This document shows, piece by piece, positions 46,968 to 59,095 of a stretch of DNA of 64,000 nucleotides. The notes beneath the pieces are model-generated. The model saw only the letters and a list, made by a program, of their open reading frames with translations, searched no databases and was not told the DNA's origin. Made by a program: the position numbers and the translations under genes. Source of the DNA: Chelydra serpentina (taxonomy: Eukaryota > Chordata > Testudines > Chelydridae); assembly GCA_037349315.1 (NCBI GenBank), contig JBAIAC010000059.1:8954001-9018000 (forward strand), given 5' to 3'. The stretch's first letter is position 1. Each line of letters begins with the position of its first letter.

Positions 46968-48190
46968 TCTCCTTCAAGTGATTGACCGTATGCATATTAC
47001 ATTTTGGTCCTCATGAACCCCATGTGCCTGAGTTCAGAGTATTTTGGTCAGTTGTCTCCCTTTGCACTCTGAGTGTCCTTGTTCCCCATATTGAGGACAG
47101 AAAAGGGTGGAGTGGGCCAACTGCCATTCAGTTTGTCTCAATCCCTCCTGACTTTAAGACCAAGCTGCTTGCTCTATGTTATTTAATGAACTGCTTGCAC
47201 TTTTCAAATTTGTAAATAGTTTGCCTGTTGGCACTTAAAAAAAATAAGTGTAGATTTCATTTTTTTACCAGAGAATTCAGTATTTTCTCCCTGGTACTAG
47301 GGGGAGGGCTCCTTCCAGCTCCCTTGTGTTTAAGTACTGCCCCTTATGAGAGGATGCTATGCCCAGATCTTCATCCAGATCTGAAGTCCCTTCATCTCAC
47401 ACCCTGCCTGTTGAGTGGATGTTGAGCTTAGAGAAGTCATGCTTCTTTCCTGTGCAAAATATCTTGTTAAACAGTATAAAAGATTCTACAAGACAAACTT
47501 ACCTAGCAAAATGGACAAGTTTTCCTTCTTGGTGTCTCCAGAAGTCTTCAACTATACAAGGTACTTTTGTATCCATTATTTTGTTTCAAACCTTACTCGT
47601 TTTGAAACATCTCAACTTCTCCGTTAGCTCAGTCAAGGTTCACCTTGCTGCTGTTTCTATACATGAGCTTCTAGTGGATGGACACACAGTTTTTTCTCAC
47701 CTGACTGTGGTAAAGTTTTTAAAAGGTCTCATCAAGGTGTTTCCACTAATGAAAGAACCATCTCTGCATGGGATCTCAGTGTATTTATTCTGGTGTAATG
47801 AGCCCACTCTTCAGTTCAGTGGGTTCATTAATAAACTTGTCTATGAAAACATCCATTTTAGTCACAATCACCTTGGCAAGAAGGATTGGAGAAATTCAAA
47901 CTTTGGTGGTGGACACACTCACCTTATTTTGTGTTCTGTCTGGGCAAGCTGCCTCTTAGATCTCATCCTAAGTTTTTACCAAAGGCTGTCACAGACTTCC
48001 ATTTAGATTAGAAGATTTATCTGCTTATATTTTTCCCTAAGGCACATGTTTTTAAAGCAGAAGCTATGCTTCATATATTGGATGTCTGAAACTCTTTAGC
48101 ATTTTATTTACAGAGAACAGAATCTTTTAGATCTTCACCTAGACATTTTGTCTCTGTGGCAGAGAAAGTGAAGGGGAAACCCATCTCTTC
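46968..48190 (+). pseudogene. DIRS-type deletion derivative with tyrosine recombinase
   Basis: The left end (TTCAAGTGATTGACCG) is a diverged DIRS terminal motif. From 47440 an open frame of about 180 codons reads VQNILLNSIKDSTRQTYLAK, VSSVKVHLAAVSIHELLVDG, HTVFSHLTVVKFLKGLIK, and in a second frame VTITLARRIGEIQTLV. Beyond 48050 EAMLHILDV and SLAFYLQRTESFRSSPRHF are still readable. These are recombinase segments shared with the copy at 31.2 kb. As there, gag and reverse transcriptase are missing between terminal sequence and recombinase. Confidence 0.75.
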
Positions 48191-48263
48191 CTTGGGGTTG
48201 TCTCCATGAACATTTAGTTCACAGGAAGCTGGGGTGTGAATCTCGCCTGCACTACCCTACCTT

Positions 48264-48410
48264 GTGCTAAGTGTCCATTTGGACCCTGTTGAAGTGCACT
48301 AATAGTTCCTTAGTGCACTTTGATCTACTCACCTTTCAAAGTGGGGAAGATCAAAGTGGAATGGGGAAGAGTTAGTGTGCATTAGCAGGGTCCACATGGA
48401 CACTTAGTGC
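48264..48410. mobile_element. 147-bp palindromic MITE-like element
   Basis: CTAAGTGTCCATTTGGACCC at the left faces GGTCCACATGGACACTTAG at the right. A second inner pair is AGTGCACTTTGATC and GATCAAAGTGG. No target duplication is certain. Confidence 0.6.
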
Positions 48411-48499
48411 ATGACGGGAGCAGATAGCAATGTAGCAGATTTCACCGAGACTGGTCAGCGTCAATCCCAGCCTCAATCCCAGCCTCAGGGGAGGAGACT

Positions 48500-50391
48500 C
48501 AGGCTGAACTAGGTACATTCAAGTTAGATGTCTTCAAGTCACGGGGGTCTGATGAAATACATCCTAGAATACTCAAGGAACTGACTGAGGAGATATCTGA
48601 ACCATTAGCGATTATCTTCAAAAAGTCATGGAAGACGGGAGATTCCAGAGTACTGGAAAAGGCCAAATACAGTGCCCATCTATAAAAAGGGAAATAAGGA
48701 CAAGCCGGGGAATTACAGACCAGTCAGCTTAACTTCAGTACCTGGAAAGATAATGGAGCAAATAATTAAGCAATCAATGTGCAAACACCTAGGAGATGAT
48801 AAAGTGATAAGTAACAGTATGATAAGTAACAACATGGATTTGTCAAGAACAAATTGTGTCAAACCAACCTAATAGCTTTCTTTGACAGGGTAACAAGCCT
48901 TGTGGATGAGGGGAATGTGGTAGATGTGGTATATCTTGACTTTAGGAAGTCTTTTGATACTGTCACGCTTGACCTTCTCATAAACAAACTAGGGAAATAC
49001 AACCTCAATGGAGTTACTATAAGGTGGGTGCATAACTTGTTGGAAAACTATTCCCAGAGAGTAGTTATCAGTGGTTTACAGTCAAGCTGGAAGGGCATGT
49101 CATGTGGGGTCCCGCAGGAATCACTTGTGGGTCTGGTTCTGTTCAGTATCTTCATCAGTGATTTAGATAATGGCATAGAGCAGGGGTCAGCAACCTTTCA
49201 GAAGTGGTGTGCCGAGTCTTCATTTATTCACTCTAATTTAAGGTTTCCTGTGCCAGTAATACATTTTAATGTTTTTAGAAGGTCACTTTCTATAAGTCTA
49301 TAATATATAACTAAACTATTGTTGTATGTAAAGTAAATAAGGTTTTTAAAATGTTTAGGAAGCTTAATTTAAAATTAAATTAAAATGCAGAGCCAGCCCC
49401 CCCCCCCGCCCCCCCCCCCAGACCGGTGGCCAGGACCCAGGCAGTGTGAGTGGTACACGTGTGCCATAGGTTACCTACCCCTGGCATAAAGAGTACACGT
49501 ATAAAGTTTGCAGATGATACCAAGCTGGGAGAGGTTGCAAGTGCTTTTGAGGATAAGATTAAAATTTAAAATGCCGTGGACAAAGTGAAGAAATGGCCTG
49601 AAGTAAATAGGATGAAATTCAATAAGGACAAATGCAAAGTACTCCACTCAGGAAAGGATAATCAGTTGTACACATACAAAATGGGAAATGGCTGCCTCGG
49701 AAGAAGTATAGCAGAAAGGAATTTCTGGGGGTCATAGTGGATCACAAGCTAAATGAGTCAACAGTGTAACACTATTGCAAAGAGAGCACACATCATTCTG
49801 GGATGTATTTGCAGTAGTGTTATAAGCAAGACACAAGAAGTAATTCTTCCACTCTACTCTGTGCTGATATGGCCTCAACTGGCGTACTGTGTCCAGTTCC
49901 GGGACGCATATTTTAGGAAAGATGTGGACAAATTGGAGAAAGTGCAGAGAAGAGCAACAAAAATGATTTAAAGGTCTAGAAAACATGACTTATGAGGGAA
50001 GATTGAAAAATTGGGTTTGTTTACTCTGGAGAAGAGAAGACTGAGGGGAACATAACAGTTTTCAAGTACATAAAAGGTTGTTACAAGGAGGAGGGAGAAA
50101 AATTGTTTTCCTTAACTTCTGAGGATAGGACAAGAAGCAATGGGCTTAAATTGCAACAAGGGTGGTATAGGTTGGACATTAGGAAAACTTCCTAACTGTC
50201 AGGGTAGTTAAGCACTGGAATAAATTGCCTAGGAAGGTTGTGGAATTTCTGTCACTAGAAATTTTTAAGAACATGTTAGACAAACACCTGTCAGGGATGG
50301 TCCAGCTAATACTTAGTCCTGCTATGAGTGCAGGGGACTGGACTATGACCTTTTGAGATCCCTTGCAGTCCTAGGATTCTGTGATTCCTAG
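48500..50391 (+). mobile_element. 5'-truncated CR1 LINE, copy B
   Basis: The reverse transcriptase is readable through frameshifts: KKGNKDKPGNYRPVSLTSVP, KIMEQIIKQSMCKHLGDD, VVDVVYLDFRKSFDTVTLDL (the LDFxKxFD motif), GMSCGVPQESLVGLVLF, SIFISDLDNG, then after the nested MITE a KFADDTKLG stretch, ILGCICSSV, LPLYSVLIWPQLAYC and KLEKVQRRATKMI. The 3' end is at about 50391 (AGGATTCTGTGATTCC). It is the best preserved polymerase among the CR1 copies here, but it is not functional. Confidence 0.92.
49181..49483. mobile_element. hAT-type MITE nested in CR1 copy B
   Basis: Ends CAGGGGTCAGCAACC and GGTTACCTACCCCTG, flanks GCATAGAG (49173-49180) and GCATAAAG (49484-49491), an 8-bp duplication with one change. 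The interior is AT-rich except for two C-runs near 49398-49420. It lies about 25 bp before the FADD codons of the CR1. Confidence 0.9.
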
Positions 50392-51570
50392 AACTGACAT
50401 TATGCACTGTCTCCAGTACCAAAAGCACCTTAATTGTCTGCACTGCCCTTAGATAAGATTTATTTTTCCTCACCATCTCCAGGGGTCACTTTTTGTCCAT
50501 CTTCCAGCAGGGGCAGGGAGCTATTCCTTCTGAGGTCTGCAAGTGGTGCTGCTGAGAGACCTGCAGACTTCTTACCAACCCCAACCACCACCAACTCTCC
50601 AAGACTAGCAATGGTCCACTCAACAGCCTCAAGTCATCCATATGCACTTCGGATTCCCGAATGGCCCTATTGGGGATACTGGGGCCTATTTTAACAGGAA
50701 TGAAAAGATGTTCTCTACCATCAATTATGATGAAGAGGTACCCCTCTCCAGCAGCTTCGCTTGCTAGACCGCGAACGGTGGTATATGAAAAGGAGCAGGG
50801 TCTAGGGCCACAATAACATCAGTGCCCTGTTTCTCTTCTCCTCAGGATCTTTCCTCATTGTTGCTGGATGAAGCAGTATACTTGGCAGTGTACCAGCAAC
50901 AGTCAAATTTAAGGCATTCCAGGAACTCCTTGTGTCAGTTGCTGATATTCTGGAGGTTGAGAGTTGGGTCATCTTGGAAAAGTCCCACAAACTGTTTGTC
51001 ATATTGTCAGCTCCTGGGCCTGCCAGGATCACCCTCCCCATTAATGCCAAAAGGACATCCTCTTGGTTCCGGAATTCCTAAGGAGATACAAATTACAGTT
51101 AAGGATCTTTCATTTGAAGGATGCTAACTCTTTAATGTAAACACCAGTGAGGCTATCCTCTCTCTCTAAAAGGACTCTTGAGTGACACTGGGGATCCTAG
51201 GAGTCTATATTCCTGCACCAGTGAGAAGTCTTTAAGCCCTAGCCATATCAAATACCTATTATAGACTGCTTGACCCACCCAGGAAGAGCCAGAGATTTCA
51301 GAGGAGAAAACCACCATGCACTATCATGTCTTATCCCCAGTCCTCATGATCATCAAGGCAGCAGGTTTGACTCGTTGGTCAGGAGCAGGGTACAGTTTGC
51401 TGGATCTCCCTTTGATATCCCCTCTATTTGGGAACAATTTCTTTTATTCTCATGGGGTTAGAAAACCATCACTGTAGATCGTTGTATCCCTGGAAATTGT
51501 AAAGGTGGGCTACTCCATACAATTTCAGATTCTCCCAACCCTCACCCACTTTCCCTGTCCCTTTTCAGGG
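50392..51570 (+). pseudogene. DIRS gag-like remnant
   Basis: Around 50910-51050 the plus strand reads FKAFQELLVSVADILEVE, a SHKLFVILSAPGPARITLPI stretch, then PIN: the pattern of the gag-like ORF of vertebrate DIRS elements. Upstream, SSLLLDEAV fits the same protein. The rest is too decayed to align by eye. It is a separate copy from the recombinase piece at 47 kb, since gag should lie upstream of the recombinase. Confidence 0.6.
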
Positions 51571-52490
51571 ATCCCTCTTTCCATACCCTCTTATCAAAGA
51601 CTTTAAAGAAAACATAAAATCATTACAGGTAAAGTTTGCAGATGACACACAAAATTTAGCATTGGTAAATAACGCAGAGGACAGGTCACAAATACCGCAT
51701 GATCTGGATCTCCTGATAAGCTGGGTAAAAGCAAACTGTGTGTGTTTTAATATGGCTAACGGTAATGGTATACATCTAGGGCAAAAGAATGTAGGCAGTA
51801 CTTACAAAATGGGGGTCTCAATCCTGGGGAAACAGCAACTCTGAAAATAACATGGAGGTCATGATGGATAGTCAGCTGAACATAAGCTCCCAGTGTGGCC
51901 AAGAGGGCTAATATGATGCTTGGATGTATAAACAAGGGAATTGCAACAGAGGAAAGAGGTTATATTTCCTCTGTATTTGGTACTGATGCAATGTCTGCTG
52001 GAATACCACATTCAGTTCTGGTGTCCATACTCCAAGAAGAATGTTGATAGGAGAAAATCCACGGGAATGATTGAAGGATTGGAAAACATGCCTTCTAGTG
52101 AACGCGTCAAAGAGCTCCATCTGTTTAGCTTATTAAGCAAAGGTTAAGAGGTGACTTGATCAGTCTGTCTATAAATAGCTACATGGGGAATAGAAATTTG
52201 ATTATTAGAGGGCTCTGCAGTCTAGCAGACAAAGATATAACAAGATGCAATGGCTGAAAGTTGAAGGTAGACAAATTCAGAAACAAGGCATGAATTTTTA
52301 ACACTAGAGTCAACTAATCATTGGAACAATTTACCAAGTGGATTCTTCACCAGTAGCAATTTTTAAATCAAGACTGGATATTTTTCTAAAAGATAAGCTA
52401 AATAATTTTTGGAAAGTTCTGTGGCCTGTGTTATGCAGTAGGTCAGATGACCACAGTGGTCCCTTCTGGCCTTGGATCTATTAAATCATG
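51571..52490 (+). mobile_element. 5'-truncated CR1 LINE, copy C
   Basis: It starts at GTAAAGTTTGCAGATGACAC (the FADD region), continues with DLDLLISWVKANCVCFNMAN, EVIFPLYLVLMQCLLEYHIQ and STGMIEGLENM, and ends in the CR1 tail (GGTCAGATGACCACAGTGGT followed by CCCTTCTGGCCTTGG). Frames are shifted. Confidence 0.85.
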
Positions 52491-54576
52491 CTACATCAGG
52501 AGGTGCAGTTACTTTCAAATCTCAGAACAGTGGAAGAAGTGCCTCAAGAATACAGGGGAAAGCAGTTTTATTTCCATTGCTTTCTTATTCTCAAGTTAAG
52601 GGAGGCTGAAGCCCTATTTTGGATTTGAGACAGTTGAATACCTTCAATCACAAACTCAAGTTCCGTAACTTGGCAACTCTGGCTTTGATAGTCCAACCCT
52701 AAATCCAAGCAACTGAAACACAGGTTTCAATGTGCAGACCACTTATTTTCATATAACAACTTATATAATATTTTCTATTCCTGTTTTCTGATTAAATGTG
52801 CAGCCTAATAGATTTATTTTTTAATCAGCTGAGCTGTTTGTGTTTGATATTGTCATCAGTTTGAAGAGTTACATGGGTGAGGTAGCAATATAGAATTAGT
52901 AATCTAGCATTAGAAATAGATTATTTTTAGTTTTCTTAAAGTTCCTTCCAAATTTTTGAATGTGTTGTACAATGGGTTCAGGAATAGCTATTGATTTGTG
53001 TCTGTCCATCAATTTGCTTGTTTGTAATCATAAATATAAGCAGAATGAAGAAGAGGATTTCTTTCTGTAGTCTGTTTTAGTGTGTTTACAAGTGAAAAAA
53101 AGTTCTATTTTTTCCTAAAACACAAAATAAATCTGCTAGAATGAATCACATCTGGTTGGCGGATTTCCTTCATGGAGAAACTCCAAATTCAATGTCAAGA
53201 CTTGTGTAAGCATTATGGGTTTTCAGGATTTTGACTGGAATTCAAAGTATTGTGTTTTGGAGTGGTGGACAAATCAGTTGTCTCAAAGGTATTTGTTCAT
53301 GTCCTAATTTTGGAAGTTTTTTGTGTGTATTCTAATTTTAAAATATGTTTTATACTTCACTTTGTACCTTGGGATTTCAAAATGCACTTGCTTAAATAGT
53401 GGAAGTACACAAAAAACATCCTTTGGAGTGCCTCATAACAGAAGGTTCTCATCTGAAAAAGGTTGCCAAGTTAGTTGAGATCATCTCATCTGTCAAAATG
53501 TTACTTATTAAGAATGGAATTTCAAAATTTGATAAGTATATTTCCAGTACTTAGTACATATCAAGTATTGAATTTTTTTTAAGTTTGTACATATCTGGTA
53601 TACTATTTCTTTTATAGTAATGATAAACAAAAGCATTTGTATCTGAAAGAGTTCTCTTGGGCAAGGTAAAGAAAAAAATTGTGTGCCCAATAAAAGGCGT
53701 TTGCAAGCTCAAAATCGCTTGTCTATCAAACTTTTATGAATCCCTTGTTCTGCACTTACACTAAATGCTAAATCACAACTGCAAATAACATGACTTAAAC
53801 ATGGCTTGCTAAGGTAAACTGATGTGAGTTTATGAAAACCCAACATTGCAGAACATGTAAATCCCTACAGGGTTACATTACATTCTTGGCTCATTGTTTA
53901 GAGTCTTTTGTTCCTTTCCCTCTCCTCATGCAAGTCTGTTTTAAATTCCTACTTCTTTCAGGAAGCCTCAAACCTCTAAACCCGATCAAACTTAATTTTC
54001 ATCCCTTTAATTTTAAATACGAAATATTTTTCCCACTTGTTAAATTGATCCAAAGTATGCCTTACCTGGGTTTTCCAGTGCTTCTTGTTTTGTATGTCTG
54101 TCTTAAACGGTAATATCTTGCGACAGTCCTCGCTTCATTATTTAAGTCTTTTACAGTGCTGGGCACAAATATTTAATTATAAGTTTTGGCCATCACGTAG
54201 TGGTATCATAATCAAATTGACACAGAAAAACATCTTGGCTGAATTTATTTGTAGTTAGATTACAATAATTTAAAACGTATGGGTTTATAATTATAGCACA
54301 GACTTCCTTTGGAGGACTTTCTGTTGAGATTTCTTTCAGTATAAATAAAAAGGCACACAGTTTTACCATAAATGTTAAGAAATAACTGATAACTATTTGG
54401 ATATCGATCTTATTAAAAATACTTAATTCTTTAGTTCACCATCAGTTTTGTTACACCATAATGTGGGCCTGCGTGAGATTCTAGAGATGAATCAGGCATT
54501 TCAAAGAGATGTTGTTTATTTCTGGCTCAAGTAAAGGCTAACTACAGTCTTAACTTAGTGTTTCTGAATTGTCCTA
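52491..54576. other. Unassigned AT-rich sequence
   Basis: About 2 kb in which I see no repeat ends or coding motifs. Confidence 0.5.
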
Positions 54577-54587
54577 CTTAAATAGTA

Positions 54588-56250
54588 ATTATGCAGTGTA
54601 GCTGTAGCCATGTTGGTCCCAGGAGAGACGGGGCGAGTGAGGTAATACCTTTTATTGGACCAACTTCTGTTTGTGAGAGACACAAGCTTTCGAGCTTACA
54701 CGGAGCTTGTCTTCAGGTCTGGGAAACATACTCAGTGTCACAGCTAAATACAATGTAGAAGTAGTTCAGACATATTTTAAGGGATGATTCAAGGTGAAGT
54801 GGCTCATTGATACCTTTTCAGTCATAGTCAAGGGTTATGGGTTATAGATTGTTGTAATAAGTCATAAATCCAGTGTCTGTGTTCAGTCCATGATTTTTAG
54901 TGTCTAGCAAAGCTCCTGTTACCCAGGGTTTTCAGAACCCACAGCATTTGTAACTTAACTGTTTCGCTCCAGGCAGTGTCAGGAATAAATCAATGGGAAT
55001 ACATCTCTCCAGCTGATGAAAGATTAATACAAGTAAGCGTGCTCTTATCTTAAACTACAATTTACTAGATTTTAAGCATGCAAAGAAACAAGCAATAGGG
55101 TTAGAACATCCCAAATATTTACCTAAAATCTGGGATGGTATTCGACAGTTCAGCAATGGCCAGTTGCGTCCCTGCTGGGGAGTGAGATGTCAGACAAAAG
55201 GTCTCTCAGGATGGCTTTAGAGGACTGCTTCCAAATACTCTATATTAGCTAGTCCTTTTTATAACTAACTTTTACAAAACACACACAGCATAGCGACCCC
55301 TACTTGGTCATCACTTTTCTCCTCACTTCAATAAGCTACTTATCAACAAACATTCCTAACAATCTTAGTCATAATAAGCTTTTATATCAAAGGTGCCCCA
55401 AACTCAAGGATTCTGTCCACTTATTTTTTGTGTGTCTCAAATAGTTAATTCTTTTTCTCCCCTCCTCTCATTCTGCTTAGCAGAGACTGCAAGCCTGCAA
55501 GTGTATTTGACCTTGCCTTCAGAAACTCGCTTATTCCAATTAACCCTTAACTAAGTGGTGTTCTTTTATTAATTTATGGTGTCTGAATACACATAACCTG
55601 GTTGCATGATCAAAATCAGGGGTACGCACATCCATCAAATCCAGGGTTACGCTCACAGGCTCATGTTTTGAAGGTGTTGTGCAGGTTTCCTTTGAGGCTG
55701 AGGTCTGAATGGTCAGATATAAAGTGATTGCTTTGTGAAAAGTGTTCCCCCACAGGTGATATGGTGTGTTTGTTTTTTTATCATTTTTCTGTGTAAGTTC
55801 ACTCGAGAGCATGGTGATTGTCTGGTTTCACCTAATACCTGTGAATGAACACTTTTCACAAAGTGACCTCTCCTCAAAGGAAACCTACACAACACCTTCA
55901 AAACTGGAAGCCTGGAAGCTTAAATTCCTAACTTAGCTCCACACTAAAAATCATGGACTGAATATAGACACTGGATTTATGGCTTATTGCAACAATCTAT
56001 AACCCACAAACCACCCCCTCTGCAGTCCCCCACCCCCATGATTGGAGGGGTGTTAACGGCCACTTTACCTTGAATAGCCCCTTGAAATATGTCTAACTAC
56101 TTATGCTAAACAGTCTGTTCCACCTTGTAATTAGCTGCGACAGTCTATTACCCAGACCTGAAGAAGAGCTCTGTGCAAACTTGAAAGCTTGTCTCTCTCA
56201 CCAACAGGAATTGGTCCAATAAAAGATATTACCTCACCAACCTTGTTTCT
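54588..56250. mobile_element. Two Penelope-like element copies, head to head
   Basis: Flanked by the identical 11 bases CTTAAATAGTA at 54577-54587 and 56251-56261. The left copy (54588 to about 55835) lies on the minus strand and the right copy (about 55836-56250) on the plus strand, with their 3' tails outward. Both encode the end of a PLE protein: the left one GETRQSPCSRVNLHRKMIK at about 55780-55836, the right one VNEHFSQSDLSSKETYTTPS, LEAWKLKFLT, and after a stop HTKNHGLNIDTGFMAYCNNL. That is the C-terminal GIY-YIG-type endonuclease region. The tails share GGTAATA-CTTTTATTGGACCAA and CTTCAGGTCTGGG. PLE copies with an inverted truncated partner are known from other animals. Confidence 0.8.
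54917..55650. mobile_element. LTR-like insertion in the left PLE arm
   Basis: The left PLE arm matches the right arm up to TTTTTAGTGT-TAGC (about 54909) and again from GGCTCATGTTTTGAAGG (55659). The roughly 735 bp between have no counterpart. The insert begins TGTTACCCAGGG and ends CCAGGGTTAC, with GCTCC before and GCTCA after, which fits a 4-5 bp target duplication and a solo LTR of an endogenous retrovirus-like element. The terminal CA is not intact, so the class is uncertain. Confidence 0.4.
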
Positions 56251-56261
56251 CTTAAATAGTA

Positions 56262-57475
56262 GATGCCATTTGTTCCAGATCTCAGTATCTTTGGTTGCAG
56301 CAGGAACTCACTGAGTTGTCATCAGCTTGTTGTAAACCATTTGTTGGCCAGGAATTTAAATGCCAAGTTCAAGTGGAACTTCTACTACCAGTTCTAAGTG
56401 TTTAAAAATCAGATTTAAAGAGGTTTAATTATTATGTGCAAGTGTTGTTAAGGAATTTATGGCCATTCTCCTGAGTACTCCTTCCATGTTATGCTCAGTC
56501 ACTAGGCAGGGCACGTGATAAGGTCTCAATCTGGATAGCCAAGTCAGTTTAATGACCATGGATTCAATTATTTGTTTACTTGGTAGGTTTACCGAGGGGA
56601 GAAGTGATTGTGCTTCACCCTTTCTTCACTTGCACCCCATAGTTGCTCCTGAGTGAACATCATGGGTCTTGGGAGGGAAAGATGGAAAGGGGGATATAGT
56701 GGGTAGAAAAGGAGAGGAGGTGCAGACGCATGAAAGTAATGGAAGAGTAGACGTGTGGCTGTAGGTGATGAGGAGACTTCCAGGAGCTGACAGGTTCCAG
56801 TAAGGAGGGTGGTACTCAGGAGCAGCTAAGGGATACAGAAGTAAAAATTGGGAGGGAGGGAAGCATTAGCTTCCCTGCCTTCCCTACTGCACAAATGTCC
56901 TGTGATTTGTCACAGGGAAAATCCCCACTTGTTCAGGAGGGGAAGAACTTTCAGCAAGTCTTAGGAGGCTTGTTTGGTCTCCTATACAATCTCATGAGCC
57001 TTAGGCAACTTGGTGGCCCACCTCAGAAGCATTCTGATGGAAAACTTTTCTTCATTGACACCCCTTCTTTGTGCTTGTTATAATTTGAGGTCTGTCTCTG
57101 CAAGGAAAACCACTAAACCAATTAAGAAATGAGAGCTTAAGTCTCCAACAGCCATTAATATACTGGAGCATGCTGGAGCCCACATACCCTAGTAATATTA
57201 CTAAACAAAAAGTCAAATGGCAATTAATATTATTAATTGATCAAATGTTGGTATTGGGCAATAGATTTAAGACAGAGGAATCCAGTAAAATATATATTTT
57301 AAAAAAAATCTGATTGCCTCTTTTTTGGGGCGAGGAGGGGGGAGAGAGTGTGGGAAGTTTGCTTCATAGTAACAAAAAGAAATTTAATATACTTTTGTAA
57401 CTGCTTAACAGCTGTATTTCTGGAGTTTCGTATTTCTGCAATTCATTGTCCAGGTCACATCACCAGTTTTGTGAC
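56262..57475. other. Unassigned sequence
   Basis: No repeat ends or coding motifs recognised. A purine-rich stretch lies at 56660-56860. Confidence 0.45.
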
Positions 57476-57479
57476 TGAT

Positions 57480-59095
57480 AGAACTGGTAATGAATATAAA
57501 CCAGAAGGTAGGAATTATAGAAAACTGATGATGGAAGCAAAGGATACAAGGCAAAATCTATGGCCAGCAATGTTAAGGACATTAAGAAGGAGCTTTTAAA
57601 ATACACGAAGAACAAAAATAATCCTAACGATGGTATTGGTCCATTACTGGATTGAAATGGTAGAATTATCAATAATAATACAGAAAACGCAGAAGTGTTG
57701 AATGAATATTTCTGTTTTGTATTTGAGAAAAAGCAGATGATGTTGTGTCATACAATATGATAACATTCTTCCCATTCCACTAGTATCTCATGAGGGTGTT
57801 AAACAACAGGTACTAAAATTAAATGTTTTTTAAAATCACCAGGTCTAGATAACTTGCATTCAAGAGTTTTAAAAGAGCTGACTGAGGATCTTCCTGTAAC
57901 GTTAATGTTGATTTTCACTAAGTCTCAGAACACTGGGGAAGTTCCCGAAGAATGGAAAGCAGCTAACGTTGCACCAGTATTTAAAAAGAGCAAACAGTAT
58001 GACCCGGGTAATTATAGGCCTGTCAGTCTGACATCAATCCCAGGCAAAATAATGGAGAAGCTGATATGGGACTTGATTAATAAAGAATTAAAGGAAGGTA
58101 GTATAATTAATGTTAATAAACATGGGCATATGAAAAATAGATCCCATCAGACCAATTTGGTATTTTTCTATGAGATTATGTATTTGGTGGATAAAGGTAA
58201 TAGCGTTGATGTAATGTATGCAGACTTCTGTAAAGTGTTTGACTTGGTACTGCATGACATATTTTGATTAAAAAAACTAGAATGTTATAAAAGTAAGATG
58301 GCATCCGTTAAATGCATTAAAAATGGGTTTAGTGATAGGTCTCAAAATGTAGTTGTAAATGGGGAATTATCATTGAGTGGGTGTGTTTCTAATGGGGTCT
58401 GGCAGAGATCAGTTTTTGACCTAACCTTTTCAACATTTTAATCAATTACCTGGAAAAAAAAAGAAAATCATTACTGCTAAAGTTTGTAAATGACACGCAA
58501 ATTAGGGGAGTGCTAAGTAATGAAGAGGACAGGAAACTGATGCAGAGAGATCTAGAACGCTTGGTAAACTGAGCTCAAGTACACAAAATATGCATTTTAA
58601 TAACATCTAAATGTAAATGTAGGCCATATTTACAGGATGGGAGACTGTATCCAGAGAAGCACTGTTTCCTAAAAGAGTTTGGGAGTCCTGAGCTCCCAGT
58701 GTGACACTGTGGCTAAAAGGGATATGCATAAACCCCTTAACCTTCTCTTAATTACAGTCTATGAGAACCTACTTGGAGAACAAATATTTTAAAATCGTCT
58801 CTTCAATCTAGCAGAAAAAAGCATAACATGATCCAAAAGCTGGAAGTTGAAGCTCAACAAATTTAGTCTGGAAATAAGGTGTAAATATTTAACTGTGAAG
58901 GTGATAACCATTGGAAGAATTTACCTAGGATTATGGTGAATTCTCCATCACAGACCATTTAAAAATCAAGATTGGATGCATTTTTAAAAGATATGCTCTA
59001 GGAATTATTTTGGGAAAGTTCTATGGCCTGTGATATAAAAGAGGTCAGACTAATGAGCACAGTGGTCCTTTCTGGCCTTGGAATCTATGAATTAC
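57480..59095 (+). mobile_element. 5'-truncated CR1 LINE, copy D
   Basis: It begins upstream of the polymerase core (NYRKLMMEAKDTRQNLW) and has one open block of 137 codons at 57854-58267 with HSRVLKELTEDLPVTLMLIF, VPEEWKAANVAPVFKKSKQY, DPGNYRPVSLTSIPGKIME and VDVMYADFCKVFDLVLHDIF. After that the frames decay. The 3' end has the GTCAGACTAATGAGCACAGT and CTGGCCTTGGAATCTATGAA tail at 59040-59095. Confidence 0.9.
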
